NCBI RefSeq assembly: GCF_018130215.1
Contig: NZ_JAFCKQ010000043.1
Span: 1 to 64,000, forward strand
DNA: 64,000 nucleotides
Direction of reading: 5' to 3'
DNA from: Bradyrhizobium jicamae
GTDB lineage: Bacteria > Pseudomonadota > Alphaproteobacteria > Rhizobiales > Xanthobacteraceae
Under the pieces are notes generated by a model. The model worked only from the letters and a program-made list of their open reading frames with translations. It was not told where the DNA came from and made no database searches. Numbering within the stretch: position 1 is the stretch's first letter; every line of letters begins with the position of its first letter. A program made the position numbers and the translations under genes. This document shows, one piece after another, positions 34,373 through 42,895 of the stretch.

Positions 34373-35491
34373 ATGCAGCGAACCAAGCCTCCATTCCGCG
34401 CCGACGAGGTCGGCAGCCTGTTGCGGCCGGCCAAGATAAAGGAAGCCCGCGCCAGGCTCGAGAAGGGCGAAATCTCGGCCGACGAGTTGCGCAAGGTCGA
34501 GGACATGGAGATCGAGAAGGTCGTGCACAAGCAGGCCTCGATCGGCCTCAAGCTCGCCACCGACGGCGAGTTCCGCCGCTCCTGGTGGCACTTCGATTTC
34601 CTCAGTCACCTGACCGGCTGCGAGCTGTTCCATCCCGACACGGGCATTCAGTTCGCGGGCGTGCAGACCCGGCACGACGCGATCAGGGTGATCGGCAAGC
34701 TCGATTTCCCCAATCATCACCCGATGCTCGATCATTTCAGATTCCTGAAGAAGTACGCCGACCAGGCGCATGTCACGCCGAAGATGACGATCCCCTCGCC
34801 AGCGGTGCTGCACTTCCGCGGCGGCCGCAAGCTGATCTCGAAGGACGTCTATCCTGATCTCGAGGAGTTCTACCAGGATCTCGGCCGGACCTACCGTAAG
34901 GCGGTGCAGGCGTTCTACGAGGCCGGCTGCCGCTATCTGCAATTCGACGACACGGTGTGGGCCTATCTCTGCTCGCAGGAGGAATTGCAGAAGTCGCGCG
35001 ACCGCGGCGACAATCCCGACGGGCTGCAGGAAATCTACGCCCGCATCATCAACTTCGCGATCGCCGATCGCCCGTCCGACATGGTGATCACGACGCATGT
35101 CTGCCGCGGCAATTTCCGCTCGACCTGGATCTCGTCCGGCGGCTACGAGCCGGTCGCCGAGACCATGCTGGCGGGCACCAACTACGACGGCTACTTCCTC
35201 GAATATGATTCCGACCGCGCCGGCGGCTTTGAGCCGCTGCGCTTCCTGCCCAGGGGCAACAAGGTCGTGGTGGTCGGCGTCATCACCTCGAAATTCGGCG
35301 AGCTCGAGAAAAAAGACGACATCAAGCGGCGACTGGAGGAGGCGGCGAAGTTCGCACCCATCGAGCAGCTCGCTGTGTCGCCGCAGTGCGGCTTCGCCTC
35401 GACCGAGGAGGGCAACATCCTCTCCGAGGAAGAGCAGTGGGCCAAGCTGCGGCTCGCGGTCGAGGTCGCGAACGAGGTGTGGGGGAAATAG
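34373..35491 (+). CDS. Cobalamin-independent methionine synthase family protein (short MetE-like)
   Basis: A 372-residue protein equal to the C-terminal catalytic half of MetE. The ATG at 34373 follows AGGGAG. RADEVGSLLRP near residue 9 and TDGEFRRSWWHFDF near 63 are the usual signatures. The zinc ligands are visible as THVC (His242, Cys244) and SPQCGF (Cys339), with FLEYDS in between. Such short proteins transfer a methyl group to homocysteine or another thiol, but without the N-terminal half the folate donor is uncertain. It is 28 bases from livF, so a methylated compound imported by the transporter could be its donor; this is inference. Free-standing versions are known as YxjG/YxjH or core-MetE. 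Confidence 0.82.
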   Translation: MQRTKPPFRADEVGSLLRPAKIKEARARLEKGEISADELRKVEDMEIEKVVHKQASIGLKLATDGEFRRSWWHFDFLSHLTGCELFHPDTGIQFAGVQTRHDAIRVIGKLDFPNHHPMLDHFRFLKKYADQAHVTPKMTIPSPAVLHFRGGRKLISKDVYPDLEEFYQDLGRTYRKAVQAFYEAGCRYLQFDDTVWAYLCSQEELQKSRDRGDNPDGLQEIYARIINFAIADRPSDMVITTHVCRGNFRSTWISSGGYEPVAETMLAGTNYDGYFLEYDSDRAGGFEPLRFLPRGNKVVVVGVITSKFGELEKKDDIKRRLEEAAKFAPIEQLAVSPQCGFASTEEGNILSEEEQWAKLRLAVEVANEVWGK

Positions 35492-35521
35492 CCTCTGCTG
35501 TTTCTTCCCTGCGTGGACGCA

Positions 35522-35555
35522 TGGATTGCTTCGCGTCGCTCGCAATGACGGGGAT
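35522..35555. repeat. Short interspersed repeat, reverse copy
   Basis: TGGATTGCTTCGCGTCGCTC then GCAATGACGG is the reverse complement of the element at 25919-25953. It lies between two convergent genes, where it may act as a weak bidirectional terminator. Confidence 0.6.
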
Positions 35556-35566
35556 AGACCAGTGCT

Positions 35567-37306
35567 TCATTTCTCCGCCAGATAGACCTCGCCGAGCAGC
35601 GACGAGTTCGACCACGGCACCTGCTTGCCCCTGGTTGCGGCGACGACCTCGGCGCGGACCCGCGTCAGCATCTGCTGCACCTCGAGGCCGGGCGTGCCGA
35701 TATGGCGCGACAGTGCCGCCGAGAACGGGCTGTTGGCGCCTTCGCCGTCGAGCGCGACCTTGCCCGGCGCGGTCGCGAACGCGATCAGCGTCCCTGCGCC
35801 GAGCGTCGAGCCGGCCCCGAGCGAGGCCGGCGCGGCGAGGCCCGATCCGGCCTCGATGCCGCGACTGGGGCCTGCGGTGGCGACCTGCGGCCCCATCGGA
35901 TTGTTGCGGCAAGCATCGAGGATCACGATGTTGGTGCGGATCTGGTCGTCAAGCCCGGCCAGGATCGTATCCATGTCGACCATCGCATCGGTGATGCGGC
36001 CGCCGGCCTTGAATTCGATGTCGACGGGCACGAGGTAGTTGCGGCCGTCGATCTGCACGCCATGGCCGGCGTAGTAGACCACCGCGATCTGCGACTGTGC
36101 CGCCTCGCGCAGGAACTCGTGGATCGTGGTCTGCATGTCATTGCGATCGAGATTGATGCCTTCGGTGACGGCGAATCCGATGTCGCGCAGGTTTTTTGCG
36201 ATCGCACGAGCGTCGTTGGTCGGATTGGGCAGCGCGGTCACATGGGCATAGGAGCCGTTTCCGATCACCAGCGCGACGCGCCGGCCGGTCGCCGCGGCCT
36301 GCGCCCGCGCTGCAGGCGGAGTAGCCGTTGCAGCAGCAGGCGCGCTCGCAGCCGGTTTGGGGCTCGGGCTTGCCTCGGCGGCAGGCGGGGCGGCTGCGGC
36401 CTTGCGCGGCGCTGCGTCCGCCTCCTTGAGCAGCGCGAGCCGCACCTTCGCGGTGGCCTGGTTGGACTTGCTGCCGGCATCGGAGGCCTGGCCTTCGAGG
36501 GCGGCGGCATAATCCTGCCTGGCATGCTCGGCGTCGCCCCTCGCCTCGTGGGCGAGGCCGCGCTGGGTATAGGCCGAGATCAGCACGCTGCCCGGCGGCG
36601 TCATGATGTTGGCAGGGGCTTTCGCCTTCGCCAGCCGGATCGCCTCGGTCGCATCTGAAATCGCGCGGTCGATGTCGCCCCTGGCGCGCCAGATCACGGC
36701 GCGATTGATCAGCGGCTGCGGCAGCGACGGATCGATCCGGATGGCTTCGTTGATGTCGGTCAGCGCACCGTCGAGCTCGCCGAGCGCCTGCTTCGAGATG
36801 CCGCGGTTCTGATAGGAGAAGGCCGATTTGGGGTCGGCCTTGATCGCGGCGTCATAGTCGGCGATCGCCCTGGTGAAATCGCCCTTGGCGCGCCAGGCGT
36901 TGCCGCGATTGTGGAAGATGATGCCGCTCGGCGGCCCGATGCGCAGCGCGTCGTCGAAGTCGGCGATTGCGATGTCGTACTCGCCCTTGTCGTAATAGGC
37001 CGAGCCGCGCAGATTGTAGATGGCGACGCTGGGCTTGAGGCGGATCGCCTCGGTGGCGTCGGCAATCACCTGCGGGTAGTTGCCCTTCTTGTTCCAGCCG
37101 ACCGCGCGCCAGAAATATATCGTCGCGAGCTTCTCGCCGGAAAACACCTTCAGCGCGATGATCTTGCTGCAGGCAGCGATCATCTGGTCGGCCGGCGTGG
37201 TCTCGGTGGTGCAGAGTGGGCCAAGCTGCGAGGGTGACTGGCCGAGGCAGGGTGCGGCCCACAACACAATGGCAACCAGGGCGGGGATCAGGAGCAGGCG
37301 GCGCAT
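35567..37306 (-). CDS. Secreted TPR-caspase protein (peptidase C14 family)
   Basis: A 579-residue protein with a Sec signal peptide (MRRLLLIPALVAIVLWAAPC, cut near residue 22). Five or six TPR repeats run from about 55 to 275 (for example FHNRGNAWRAKGDFTRAIAD and AFSYQNRGISKQALGELDGA). An Ala/Pro-rich linker spans 296-340. A caspase-like domain begins RRVALVIGNGSYAHVTALPN. The catalytic dyad is complete: YYAGHG gives His415 and LDACRNNP gives Cys466. It should be a periplasmic or surface cysteine peptidase with Arg/Lys or Asp preference unknown. TPRs probably recruit a partner. It is convergent with the MetE-like gene and divergent from the HTH-methyltransferase gene. No obvious partner or inhibitor gene adjoins it. 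Confidence 0.87.
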   Translation of the reverse strand: MRRLLLIPALVAIVLWAAPCLGQSPSQLGPLCTTETTPADQMIAACSKIIALKVFSGEKLATIYFWRAVGWNKKGNYPQVIADATEAIRLKPSVAIYNLRGSAYYDKGEYDIAIADFDDALRIGPPSGIIFHNRGNAWRAKGDFTRAIADYDAAIKADPKSAFSYQNRGISKQALGELDGALTDINEAIRIDPSLPQPLINRAVIWRARGDIDRAISDATEAIRLAKAKAPANIMTPPGSVLISAYTQRGLAHEARGDAEHARQDYAAALEGQASDAGSKSNQATAKVRLALLKEADAAPRKAAAAPPAAEASPSPKPAASAPAAATATPPAARAQAAATGRRVALVIGNGSYAHVTALPNPTNDARAIAKNLRDIGFAVTEGINLDRNDMQTTIHEFLREAAQSQIAVVYYAGHGVQIDGRNYLVPVDIEFKAGGRITDAMVDMDTILAGLDDQIRTNIVILDACRNNPMGPQVATAGPSRGIEAGSGLAAPASLGAGSTLGAGTLIAFATAPGKVALDGEGANSPFSAALSRHIGTPGLEVQQMLTRVRAEVVAATRGKQVPWSNSSLLGEVYLAEK

Positions 37307-37480
37307 GTGTCATCCAGGGGCAGAGGTTTGCGACAATCGGGCGACAGATGGCCGCCGATAGATGTTTTGTGATCTGACCGCAGAGGGGGTTCAATTGGTG
37401 GGAAATTGGTGATAAGAGGTCGGTTCCTGCTAACTCTGCCCACTTTCGTCCCACCCGTCGCCCCGCCCAATCCAGGCCCC

Positions 37481-38836
37481 ATGAAGAACGACGAAATCCT
37501 CAGTCAGATCACGGATTTCTGCCGTCGCAGCGACATGGCGGAGACGACGTTCGGCCGCCGTTCCGTCAACGACGGCAAGCTTGTGCACCGGCTGCGCGAG
37601 GGCAAGCGCATCACCATCGACACGCTCGATCGCATCAACGGCTTCATCGCCGCGTCGACGCCGGGCGGGATGGCGCCGCCCCGCGGCCTTGTCGTGCCGC
37701 CGGAGAAGCGCGACCCCAGGGGCAATTTCCGCTTCTTCGAGAACCGCCAGCGCTACCTGCTGTTTGTCCACACCTGCAGCGAGAAGCGGGTCATCGCCGA
37801 CCGGGTTGCGCTGGAATTGTCCGCTATCCAGCCGCGGCCGCCGGCGCTGCGCGTGTTCGACGCCGGGATGGGCGACGGCACCGTGCTGACGCGCGTGTTG
37901 CGCGCCATGCATGTTCGCTTTCCCCACATGCCGTTCTACGTGGCCGGGAAGGAACTGAGCCTGGAAGACGTCCGGCTGACGCTGGGCAAGGTGCCCGACC
38001 GTCTGCTCGAGCACCCTGCGACCGTCTTCGTGTTCACCAACATGTATTACGCCGAGGCACCCTGGCTGGCGCCCAAATCCTCGGCCGCCGCCGCCAGCAT
38101 GATCTGGCACGAGGTGCCGTTGCGCGGAGGCTCGTCGGGCGAATTCGAGGCGCAGATCGCAGACCTTGGCCCATTTCTTGAGCAGAATTGGCGTGCCAAT
38201 GTCAGCCCGCGAACCGCCATGCCGATCTATGAGCGTCCGGTGGCGCTGGTGCTGTACCGGGACGACCACCGGTTCCTGCTCGATTCCATCATCCCTCGGG
38301 CCGGCAAGACCGAGGCCAATTTCGATCTCGTGATCGCCTCGCAGCCCTATCGGGCCAAAGCCTCGGTGAATTTCCGTGCCAAACACATCATCGCGCCGCT
38401 GGCGCGGGCGTTGCGCGGCGGCGGACGCCTGATAGGAATCCACTCCCACGGCCACGATCCGGGGCTTGAAATCATTCAAGCCGTGTGGCCCGGGGAAAAC
38501 CCTTTCGCCGTCAATCGCCATGAGATATTGCGCGCTGTGAAGTACGAACTGGGCGCGGCCGGTCGCGAGCTCAACTTTAATGCATACGCCGATAACCGCT
38601 CGATCTTTCGATATGATATGGAGGCGCTGCCGAACGAGGTGACCGGTTCGATCGGAACCTCCACGGCCTTTGCAGCCTGGAACGCGGCGGTGTATGTCGC
38701 CCAGATTGAAGACGATCGGTTGACCGACATGACTGACAGCGCGAGGACCCTCGATGCAACCCGAGAGGTTCTGCGCAGACACAACGGGCTCTGGTTCTAC
38801 GACGAATCCTACGTCATCTCGCGTCGTCGAGACTGA
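37481..38836 (+). CDS. HTH-domain plus SAM-dependent methyltransferase-like protein
   Basis: A 451-residue cytoplasmic protein. The ATG at 37481 opens MKNDEILSQITDFCRRSDMA. Residues 1-58 look like a small helix-turn-helix (ETTFGRRSVNDGKLVHRLRE, then RITIDTLDRINGFIA), as seen in short rhizobial DNA-binding proteins. Residues about 120 onward have a class-I methyltransferase layout: motif I VFDAGMGDGT (125-134), a later GGGRLIGIHSHGHDP strand, and the ending FYDESYVISRRRD. It lies 60 bases before metK on the same strand, and ahcY follows, so it is tied to SAM production and clearance. The target, nucleic acid or small molecule, is unknown. This may be a SAM-sensing regulator rather than an enzyme. 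Confidence 0.65.
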   Translation: MKNDEILSQITDFCRRSDMAETTFGRRSVNDGKLVHRLREGKRITIDTLDRINGFIAASTPGGMAPPRGLVVPPEKRDPRGNFRFFENRQRYLLFVHTCSEKRVIADRVALELSAIQPRPPALRVFDAGMGDGTVLTRVLRAMHVRFPHMPFYVAGKELSLEDVRLTLGKVPDRLLEHPATVFVFTNMYYAEAPWLAPKSSAAAASMIWHEVPLRGGSSGEFEAQIADLGPFLEQNWRANVSPRTAMPIYERPVALVLYRDDHRFLLDSIIPRAGKTEANFDLVIASQPYRAKASVNFRAKHIIAPLARALRGGGRLIGIHSHGHDPGLEIIQAVWPGENPFAVNRHEILRAVKYELGAAGRELNFNAYADNRSIFRYDMEALPNEVTGSIGTSTAFAAWNAAVYVAQIEDDRLTDMTDSARTLDATREVLRRHNGLWFYDESYVISRRRD

Positions 38837-38896
38837 CATTCCATGACACCCCATGACAACCACCGCCGGAATGGCGATCACTGAGAGGTTTTGCTG

Positions 38897-40090
38897 ATGC
38901 GCGCGTCCTATCTGTTCACCAGCGAGTCGGTTTCCGAAGGCCATCCGGACAAGGTCTGCGACCGCATTTCCGACGAGATCGTCGATCTGTTCTATCGCGA
39001 AGGGCCGAAGGCCGGGATCGACCCCTGGCAGATCCGCGCAGCGTGCGAAACGCTCGCCACCACCAACAAGGTGGTGATTGCCGGCGAAACCCGCGGCCCG
39101 AGTTCGGTCACCAACGACCAGATCGAGGGCGTGGTTCGCTCTGCGATCAAGGACATCGGCTACGAGCAGGACGGCTTCCACTGGGAGAAGTGCGACATCG
39201 AGATCCTGCTGCATCCGCAGTCGGCCGACATCGCTCAGGGCGTCGACGCGCAGCAGCCGGAGAACAAGGAAGAGGGCGCCGGCGACCAGGGCATCATGTT
39301 CGGTTACGCCACCAACGAGACGCCCGACTTGATGCCGGCCCCGATCTTCTACGCCCACAAGATCCTCCGGCTGATCTCCGAAGCGCGCCACTCCGGCCGC
39401 GAGAAGGTGCTGGGTCCGGACTCCAAGAGCCAGGTGACCGTGCAGTACGAGAACGGCAAGCCGGTCGGCGTCCGCGAGATCGTGGTCTCGCACCAGCATC
39501 TGGTCGAGGACATCTCGTCCAAGCAGATCCGCGACATCGTCGAGCCCTATGTGCGCCAGGCGCTGCCGAAGGAATGGATCAGCGACAAGACGATCTGGCA
39601 CATCAACCCGACCGGCAAGTTCTTCATCGGCGGTCCCGACGGTGACTCCGGCCTCACCGGCCGCAAGATCATCGTCGACACCTACGGTGGGGCGGCCCCG
39701 CATGGCGGCGGTGCGTTCTCCGGCAAGGACCCCACCAAGGTCGACCGCTCGGCGGCCTATGCCGCGCGCTACGTCGCCAAGAACGTCGTCGCGGCCGGCC
39801 TCGCCGACCGCTGCACGTTGCAACTCGCCTATGCGATCGGCGTGGCGCGTCCGCTGTCGATCTACATCGACACCCACGGCACCGGCAAGGTGGCGGAGGA
39901 TCAGCTCGAGAAGGCGGTCGCCAAGGCGATGGACCTGACCCCGCGCGGCATCCGCAGCCATCTCGACCTCAACCGCCCGATCTACGCGCGCACCTCGGCC
40001 TACGGCCATTTCGGCCGTACGCCGGACAATGAGGGCGGCTTCTCCTGGGAGAAGACCGATCTCGTCGAGCCGTTGAAGCGCGCGCTGTAA
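38897..40090 (+). CDS. metK: S-adenosylmethionine synthetase
   Basis: A 397-residue enzyme that makes SAM from methionine and ATP. The start ATG at 38897 gives MRASYLFTSESVSEGHPDKV, with the first-domain His/Asp ligands of GHPDKVCDRISDEIVD. GAGDQGIMFGYATNETPDLM is the ATP loop signature, GGPDGDSGLTGRKIIVDTYG the PPi/K+ site and GGGAFSGKDPTKVDRSAAYA the active-site Lys region. Length fits the alphaproteobacterial form. ahcY follows on the same strand. The 60-base leader contains no SAM riboswitch that could be recognised. Confidence 0.97.
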   Translation: MRASYLFTSESVSEGHPDKVCDRISDEIVDLFYREGPKAGIDPWQIRAACETLATTNKVVIAGETRGPSSVTNDQIEGVVRSAIKDIGYEQDGFHWEKCDIEILLHPQSADIAQGVDAQQPENKEEGAGDQGIMFGYATNETPDLMPAPIFYAHKILRLISEARHSGREKVLGPDSKSQVTVQYENGKPVGVREIVVSHQHLVEDISSKQIRDIVEPYVRQALPKEWISDKTIWHINPTGKFFIGGPDGDSGLTGRKIIVDTYGGAAPHGGGAFSGKDPTKVDRSAAYAARYVAKNVVAAGLADRCTLQLAYAIGVARPLSIYIDTHGTGKVAEDQLEKAVAKAMDLTPRGIRSHLDLNRPIYARTSAYGHFGRTPDNEGGFSWEKTDLVEPLKRAL

Positions 40091-40214
40091 CGCCTGCATC
40101 GTTCCGGGTCGCTCGCGCGAGCGGGCGAACCCGGAATCCCTCCATCATTTCCATTGTCCGGGTTCGCCTCCTCGAGGCGCCCGGCAACGACCAGCTCAAC
40201 AACAGGACGCTCTC

Positions 40215-41642
40215 ATGAACGCCCCCACGAAGCCCGGCTTCACCGACTACATCGTCAAGGACATCACGCTCGCCGATTTCGGCCGCAAGGAGATCTCGCT
40301 CGCCGAGACCGAGATGCCCGGCCTGATGGCCACCCGAGAGGAGTTCGGCCCGAAGCAGCCGTTGAAGGGCGCGCGCATCGCCGGCTCCCTGCACATGACG
40401 ATCCAGACAGCGGTCTTGATCGAGACGCTGGCGGCGCTCGGCGCCGACATCCGCTGGGTCTCCTGCAACATCTATTCGACCCAGGACCACGCGGCGGCCG
40501 CGATCGCCGCCGCCGGCATCCCGGTCTTCGCGGTCAAGGGTGAGACGCTCGCCGAATACTGGGACTACACCGCAAGACTGTTCGACTGGCACGGCGGCGG
40601 CACTCCGAACATGATCCTCGACGACGGCGGAGACGCCACCATGCTGGTGCATGCGGGCTTCCGCGCCGAGCAGGGCGACACGGCATTTCTCGACAAGCCG
40701 ACCTCCGAGGAGGAGGAGATCTTCTACGCGCTGGTCAAGCGCCTGCTGAAAGAGAAGCCGAAGGGCTGGTTCGGCGCGATCGCCAAGAACATCAAGGGCG
40801 TCTCGGAAGAGACCACCACGGGCGTGCATCGCCTCTACGAGATGGCCAACAAGGGCACGCTGCTGTTCCCGGCGATCAACGTCAACGACAGCGTCACCAA
40901 GTCGAAATTCGACAACCTCTATGGCTGCCGTGAATCGCTGGTCGACGGCATCCGCCGCGGCACCGACGTGATGCTGTCGGGCAAGGTCGCGATGGTTGCG
41001 GGCTTCGGCGACGTCGGCAAGGGCTCGGCGGCCTCGCTGCGTCAGGCCGGCTGCCGCGTCATGGTCTCCGAGGTCGATCCGATCTGCGCGCTGCAGGCGG
41101 CGATGGAAGGCTACGAGGTCGTGACGATGGAAGATGCCGCGCCCCGCGCCGACATCTTCGTCACCGCGACCGGCAACAAGGACATCATCACCATCGACCA
41201 CATGCGCGCGATGAAGGATCGCGCCATCGTCTGCAACATCGGTCACTTCGACAACGAGATCCAGATCGCCAGCTTGCGCAATCTGAAGTGGACCAACATC
41301 AAGCCCCAGGTCGACGAGATCGAATTCCCCGACAAGCACCGCATCATCCTGCTGTCGGAGGGGCGCCTCGTGAACCTCGGCAATGCGATGGGCCACCCGT
41401 CCTTCGTGATGTCGGCGTCCTTCACCAACCAGACGCTGGCGCAGATCGAACTGTTCGCCAACAACAAGGACGGTCAGTACGACAAGAAGGTCTACGTGCT
41501 GCCGAAGACACTCGACGAGAAGGTCGCGCGCCTGCACCTCGCCAAGATCGGCGTCAAGCTGACCGAGCTGCGCAAGGATCAGGCCGACTACATCGGCGTC
41601 AAGCAGGAAGGCCCGTACAAGGCGGACCACTACCGCTACTGA
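40215..41642 (+). CDS. ahcY: Adenosylhomocysteinase
   Basis: A 475-residue NAD-dependent hydrolase of S-adenosylhomocysteine. SLHMTIQTAVLIETLAALGA and NIYSTQDHAAAAIAAAGIPV contain the substrate-binding His and Asp. MVAGFGDVGKGSAASLRQAG is the NAD-binding motif. CNIGHFDNEIQIASL and the C-terminal LTELRKDQADYIGV plus KADHYRY tail are conserved, with Lys and Tyr at the neighbouring NAD site. Length of 470 includes the ~40-residue insertion typical of bacterial and plant enzymes. It clears the inhibitor made by methyltransferases. It ends before a strong terminator at 41669. Confidence 0.97.
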   Translation: MNAPTKPGFTDYIVKDITLADFGRKEISLAETEMPGLMATREEFGPKQPLKGARIAGSLHMTIQTAVLIETLAALGADIRWVSCNIYSTQDHAAAAIAAAGIPVFAVKGETLAEYWDYTARLFDWHGGGTPNMILDDGGDATMLVHAGFRAEQGDTAFLDKPTSEEEEIFYALVKRLLKEKPKGWFGAIAKNIKGVSEETTTGVHRLYEMANKGTLLFPAINVNDSVTKSKFDNLYGCRESLVDGIRRGTDVMLSGKVAMVAGFGDVGKGSAASLRQAGCRVMVSEVDPICALQAAMEGYEVVTMEDAAPRADIFVTATGNKDIITIDHMRAMKDRAIVCNIGHFDNEIQIASLRNLKWTNIKPQVDEIEFPDKHRIILLSEGRLVNLGNAMGHPSFVMSASFTNQTLAQIELFANNKDGQYDKKVYVLPKTLDEKVARLHLAKIGVKLTELRKDQADYIGVKQEGPYKADHYRY

Positions 41643-41668
41643 TCCGCGTCCGTTGCGATCGACACTCG

Positions 41669-41696
41669 AAAGCCCCGGCATCGTCCGGGGCTTTTT
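41669..41696 (+). terminator. Rho-independent terminator of metK-ahcY
   Basis: AAAGCCCCGG, a short loop, CCGGGGCTTTTT: a G/C-rich stem followed by a run of T, 27 bases after the ahcY stop. It should end transcription of the SAM-cycle genes. Confidence 0.9.
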
Positions 41697-41856
41697 GTCA
41701 GGGCGGCAGCTGTCGAGGGCGCATCGGCGCGGCCTATCCGTTGTTTGGCGTATATGCGGCAGCGGCGGAACCGGCGATCGTGGCCGGAGGGTTAACGCCG
41801 GATTAACCGGCGGCGCATAGGCTTCCCGGGTCGAGGCTGCAGGAGGACCTGGTCCC

Positions 41857-42009
41857 ATGGAAGCCCAGAGGATTGCGGTTGACGCCGTGGTTGCGCTGAC
41901 CGATTGCGACCGTGACGCCGTCATCGCCTTCATCCGCAAGCTCTATCTCGCCGGCGTCCGCGACCCCAAGCGCCTGACTTTCAAGGGCCTGCAGGCGCTG
42001 CGCGGGTAA
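41857..42009 (+). CDS. Small conserved-looking protein (50 residues)
   Basis: MEAQRIAVDAVVALTDCDRD, then AVIAFIRKLYLAGVRDPKRL and TFKGLQALRG. A perfect AGGAGG ribosome-binding site precedes the ATG by about 11 bases. The protein is alpha-helical with a regular hydrophobic pattern and no membrane segment. It sits after the ahcY terminator, so it has its own promoter, and is followed by an interspersed repeat. Function unknown; its length and clean composition make it likely real. Confidence 0.65.
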   Translation: MEAQRIAVDAVVALTDCDRDAVIAFIRKLYLAGVRDPKRLTFKGLQALRG

Positions 42010-42042
42010 GGGGTCCGATTCACATATCAGACAACGGTGTCA

Positions 42043-42139
42043 TCACCCGCGCATATGCGGGTGATCCTGCATCCAGAGGCGGCTGGCTTGAGCCGATGGG
42101 CCGCGACATACTGGGTCGCCCGCTTTCACGGGCGATGAC
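42043..42139. repeat. Paired-hairpin intergenic repeat, copy 2
   Basis: TCACCCGC/GCGGGTGA (42043-42064) and TCGCCCG/CGGGCGA (42116-42135) followed by ATGAC. Spacing and order match the copy at 16386-16480, including TGGGTC/CTGGGTC between the stems. Confidence 0.75.
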
Positions 42140-42240
42140 AATTGTGGGTGGGGACACAGTTTCGCATTCTCGCGACATGATTGCCCGAGCCTTGTCTTTC
42201 GTTTCGCCCTCATCGAGGAGAGGGCGCAGGGAAAGCCGGG

Positions 42241-42570
42241 TGCCGATCGCACCCATGGGCCCCGTGCAATGTAGAAAGCACGGGGGTAGGACCACAGGTG
42301 TAACCGGAAACAACCCGGCTTCCCTGCGCGATGGGTTACGGCTTATACGTACTCTCCCCGGTGAGACTGGGCTTTCTTGTCACCGCTTCCGCAAAGACGC
42401 TTGCGCGTCTTGCGAGAGGACACCTGCCACCAGGGCGTCAGGCCTGCACGATTTCGCCGTCCGCCTCATGCGCTCTCGTCAGCCACGCATGCGGCGTCCA
42501 CCGCATCCCACACCACGTTCGTGACGATCGCGAGCCGCCCCTCAATCGGGTGGGACGGGCGGAATTGAAC
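42241..42570. ncRNA. Candidate structured non-coding element in a 750-base gap
   Basis: Several strong stems lie in order: CCCCGTGC/GCACGGGG (42260-42285), GTAACC/GGTTAC (about 42300-42337) and AAGACGC-TTGC-GCGTCTT (about 42394-42411). No frame in the stretch is protein-like. I recall such sequence as dispersed in Bradyrhizobium genomes, but cannot confirm it here. It could be a mobile repeat relic or an expressed RNA. Confidence 0.4.
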
Positions 42571-42895
42571 ATCTGATTTGCCCGACGGCGAAAGCGAAAT
42601 CTTTTTCTGCCCAAATCACGTTGATAATTCGAATGAATTTCGTCTCGTTGCGCATCGCGTCTCGCTTCCGCGAGCGCTCGCGGTCAGCAGTTCCAGTATA
42701 GGAGCCACCCTTCACTTTCGGTGAGCGAATGCTTACAACAATCAAGACGGCCCCGCGGCTGGGGGTGTGATCCGGATCGTGCCGCGGAGCCAATTTGCGA
42801 CCAAAGGGGGATTTCGCTGACATCGATGCGCTCTCGCCATCCTCCCTCGGGGGAGGGAGGCCGATAGCGTCGACCGGCTGCGATCTTAGATCGAC

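Noticed and set aside
38837..38896. Possible SAM riboswitch before metK
   Set aside because: The leader is only 60 bases and I could not form the stems or conserved loops of SAM-I, SAM-II, SAM-IV or SAM/SAH types.
37430..40099. An 889-codon open frame antisense to the methyltransferase and metK genes
   Set aside because: It is the antisense of highly GC3-biased genes, has an Arg/Asp/Ala-heavy composition and no domain. metK on the other strand is certain.
40095..40214. Possible SAH riboswitch between metK and ahcY
   Set aside because: The gap contains GGTCGCTCGCGCGAGCGGGC-like palindromic sequence that looks like an intergenic repeat. It does not have the SAH aptamer layout.
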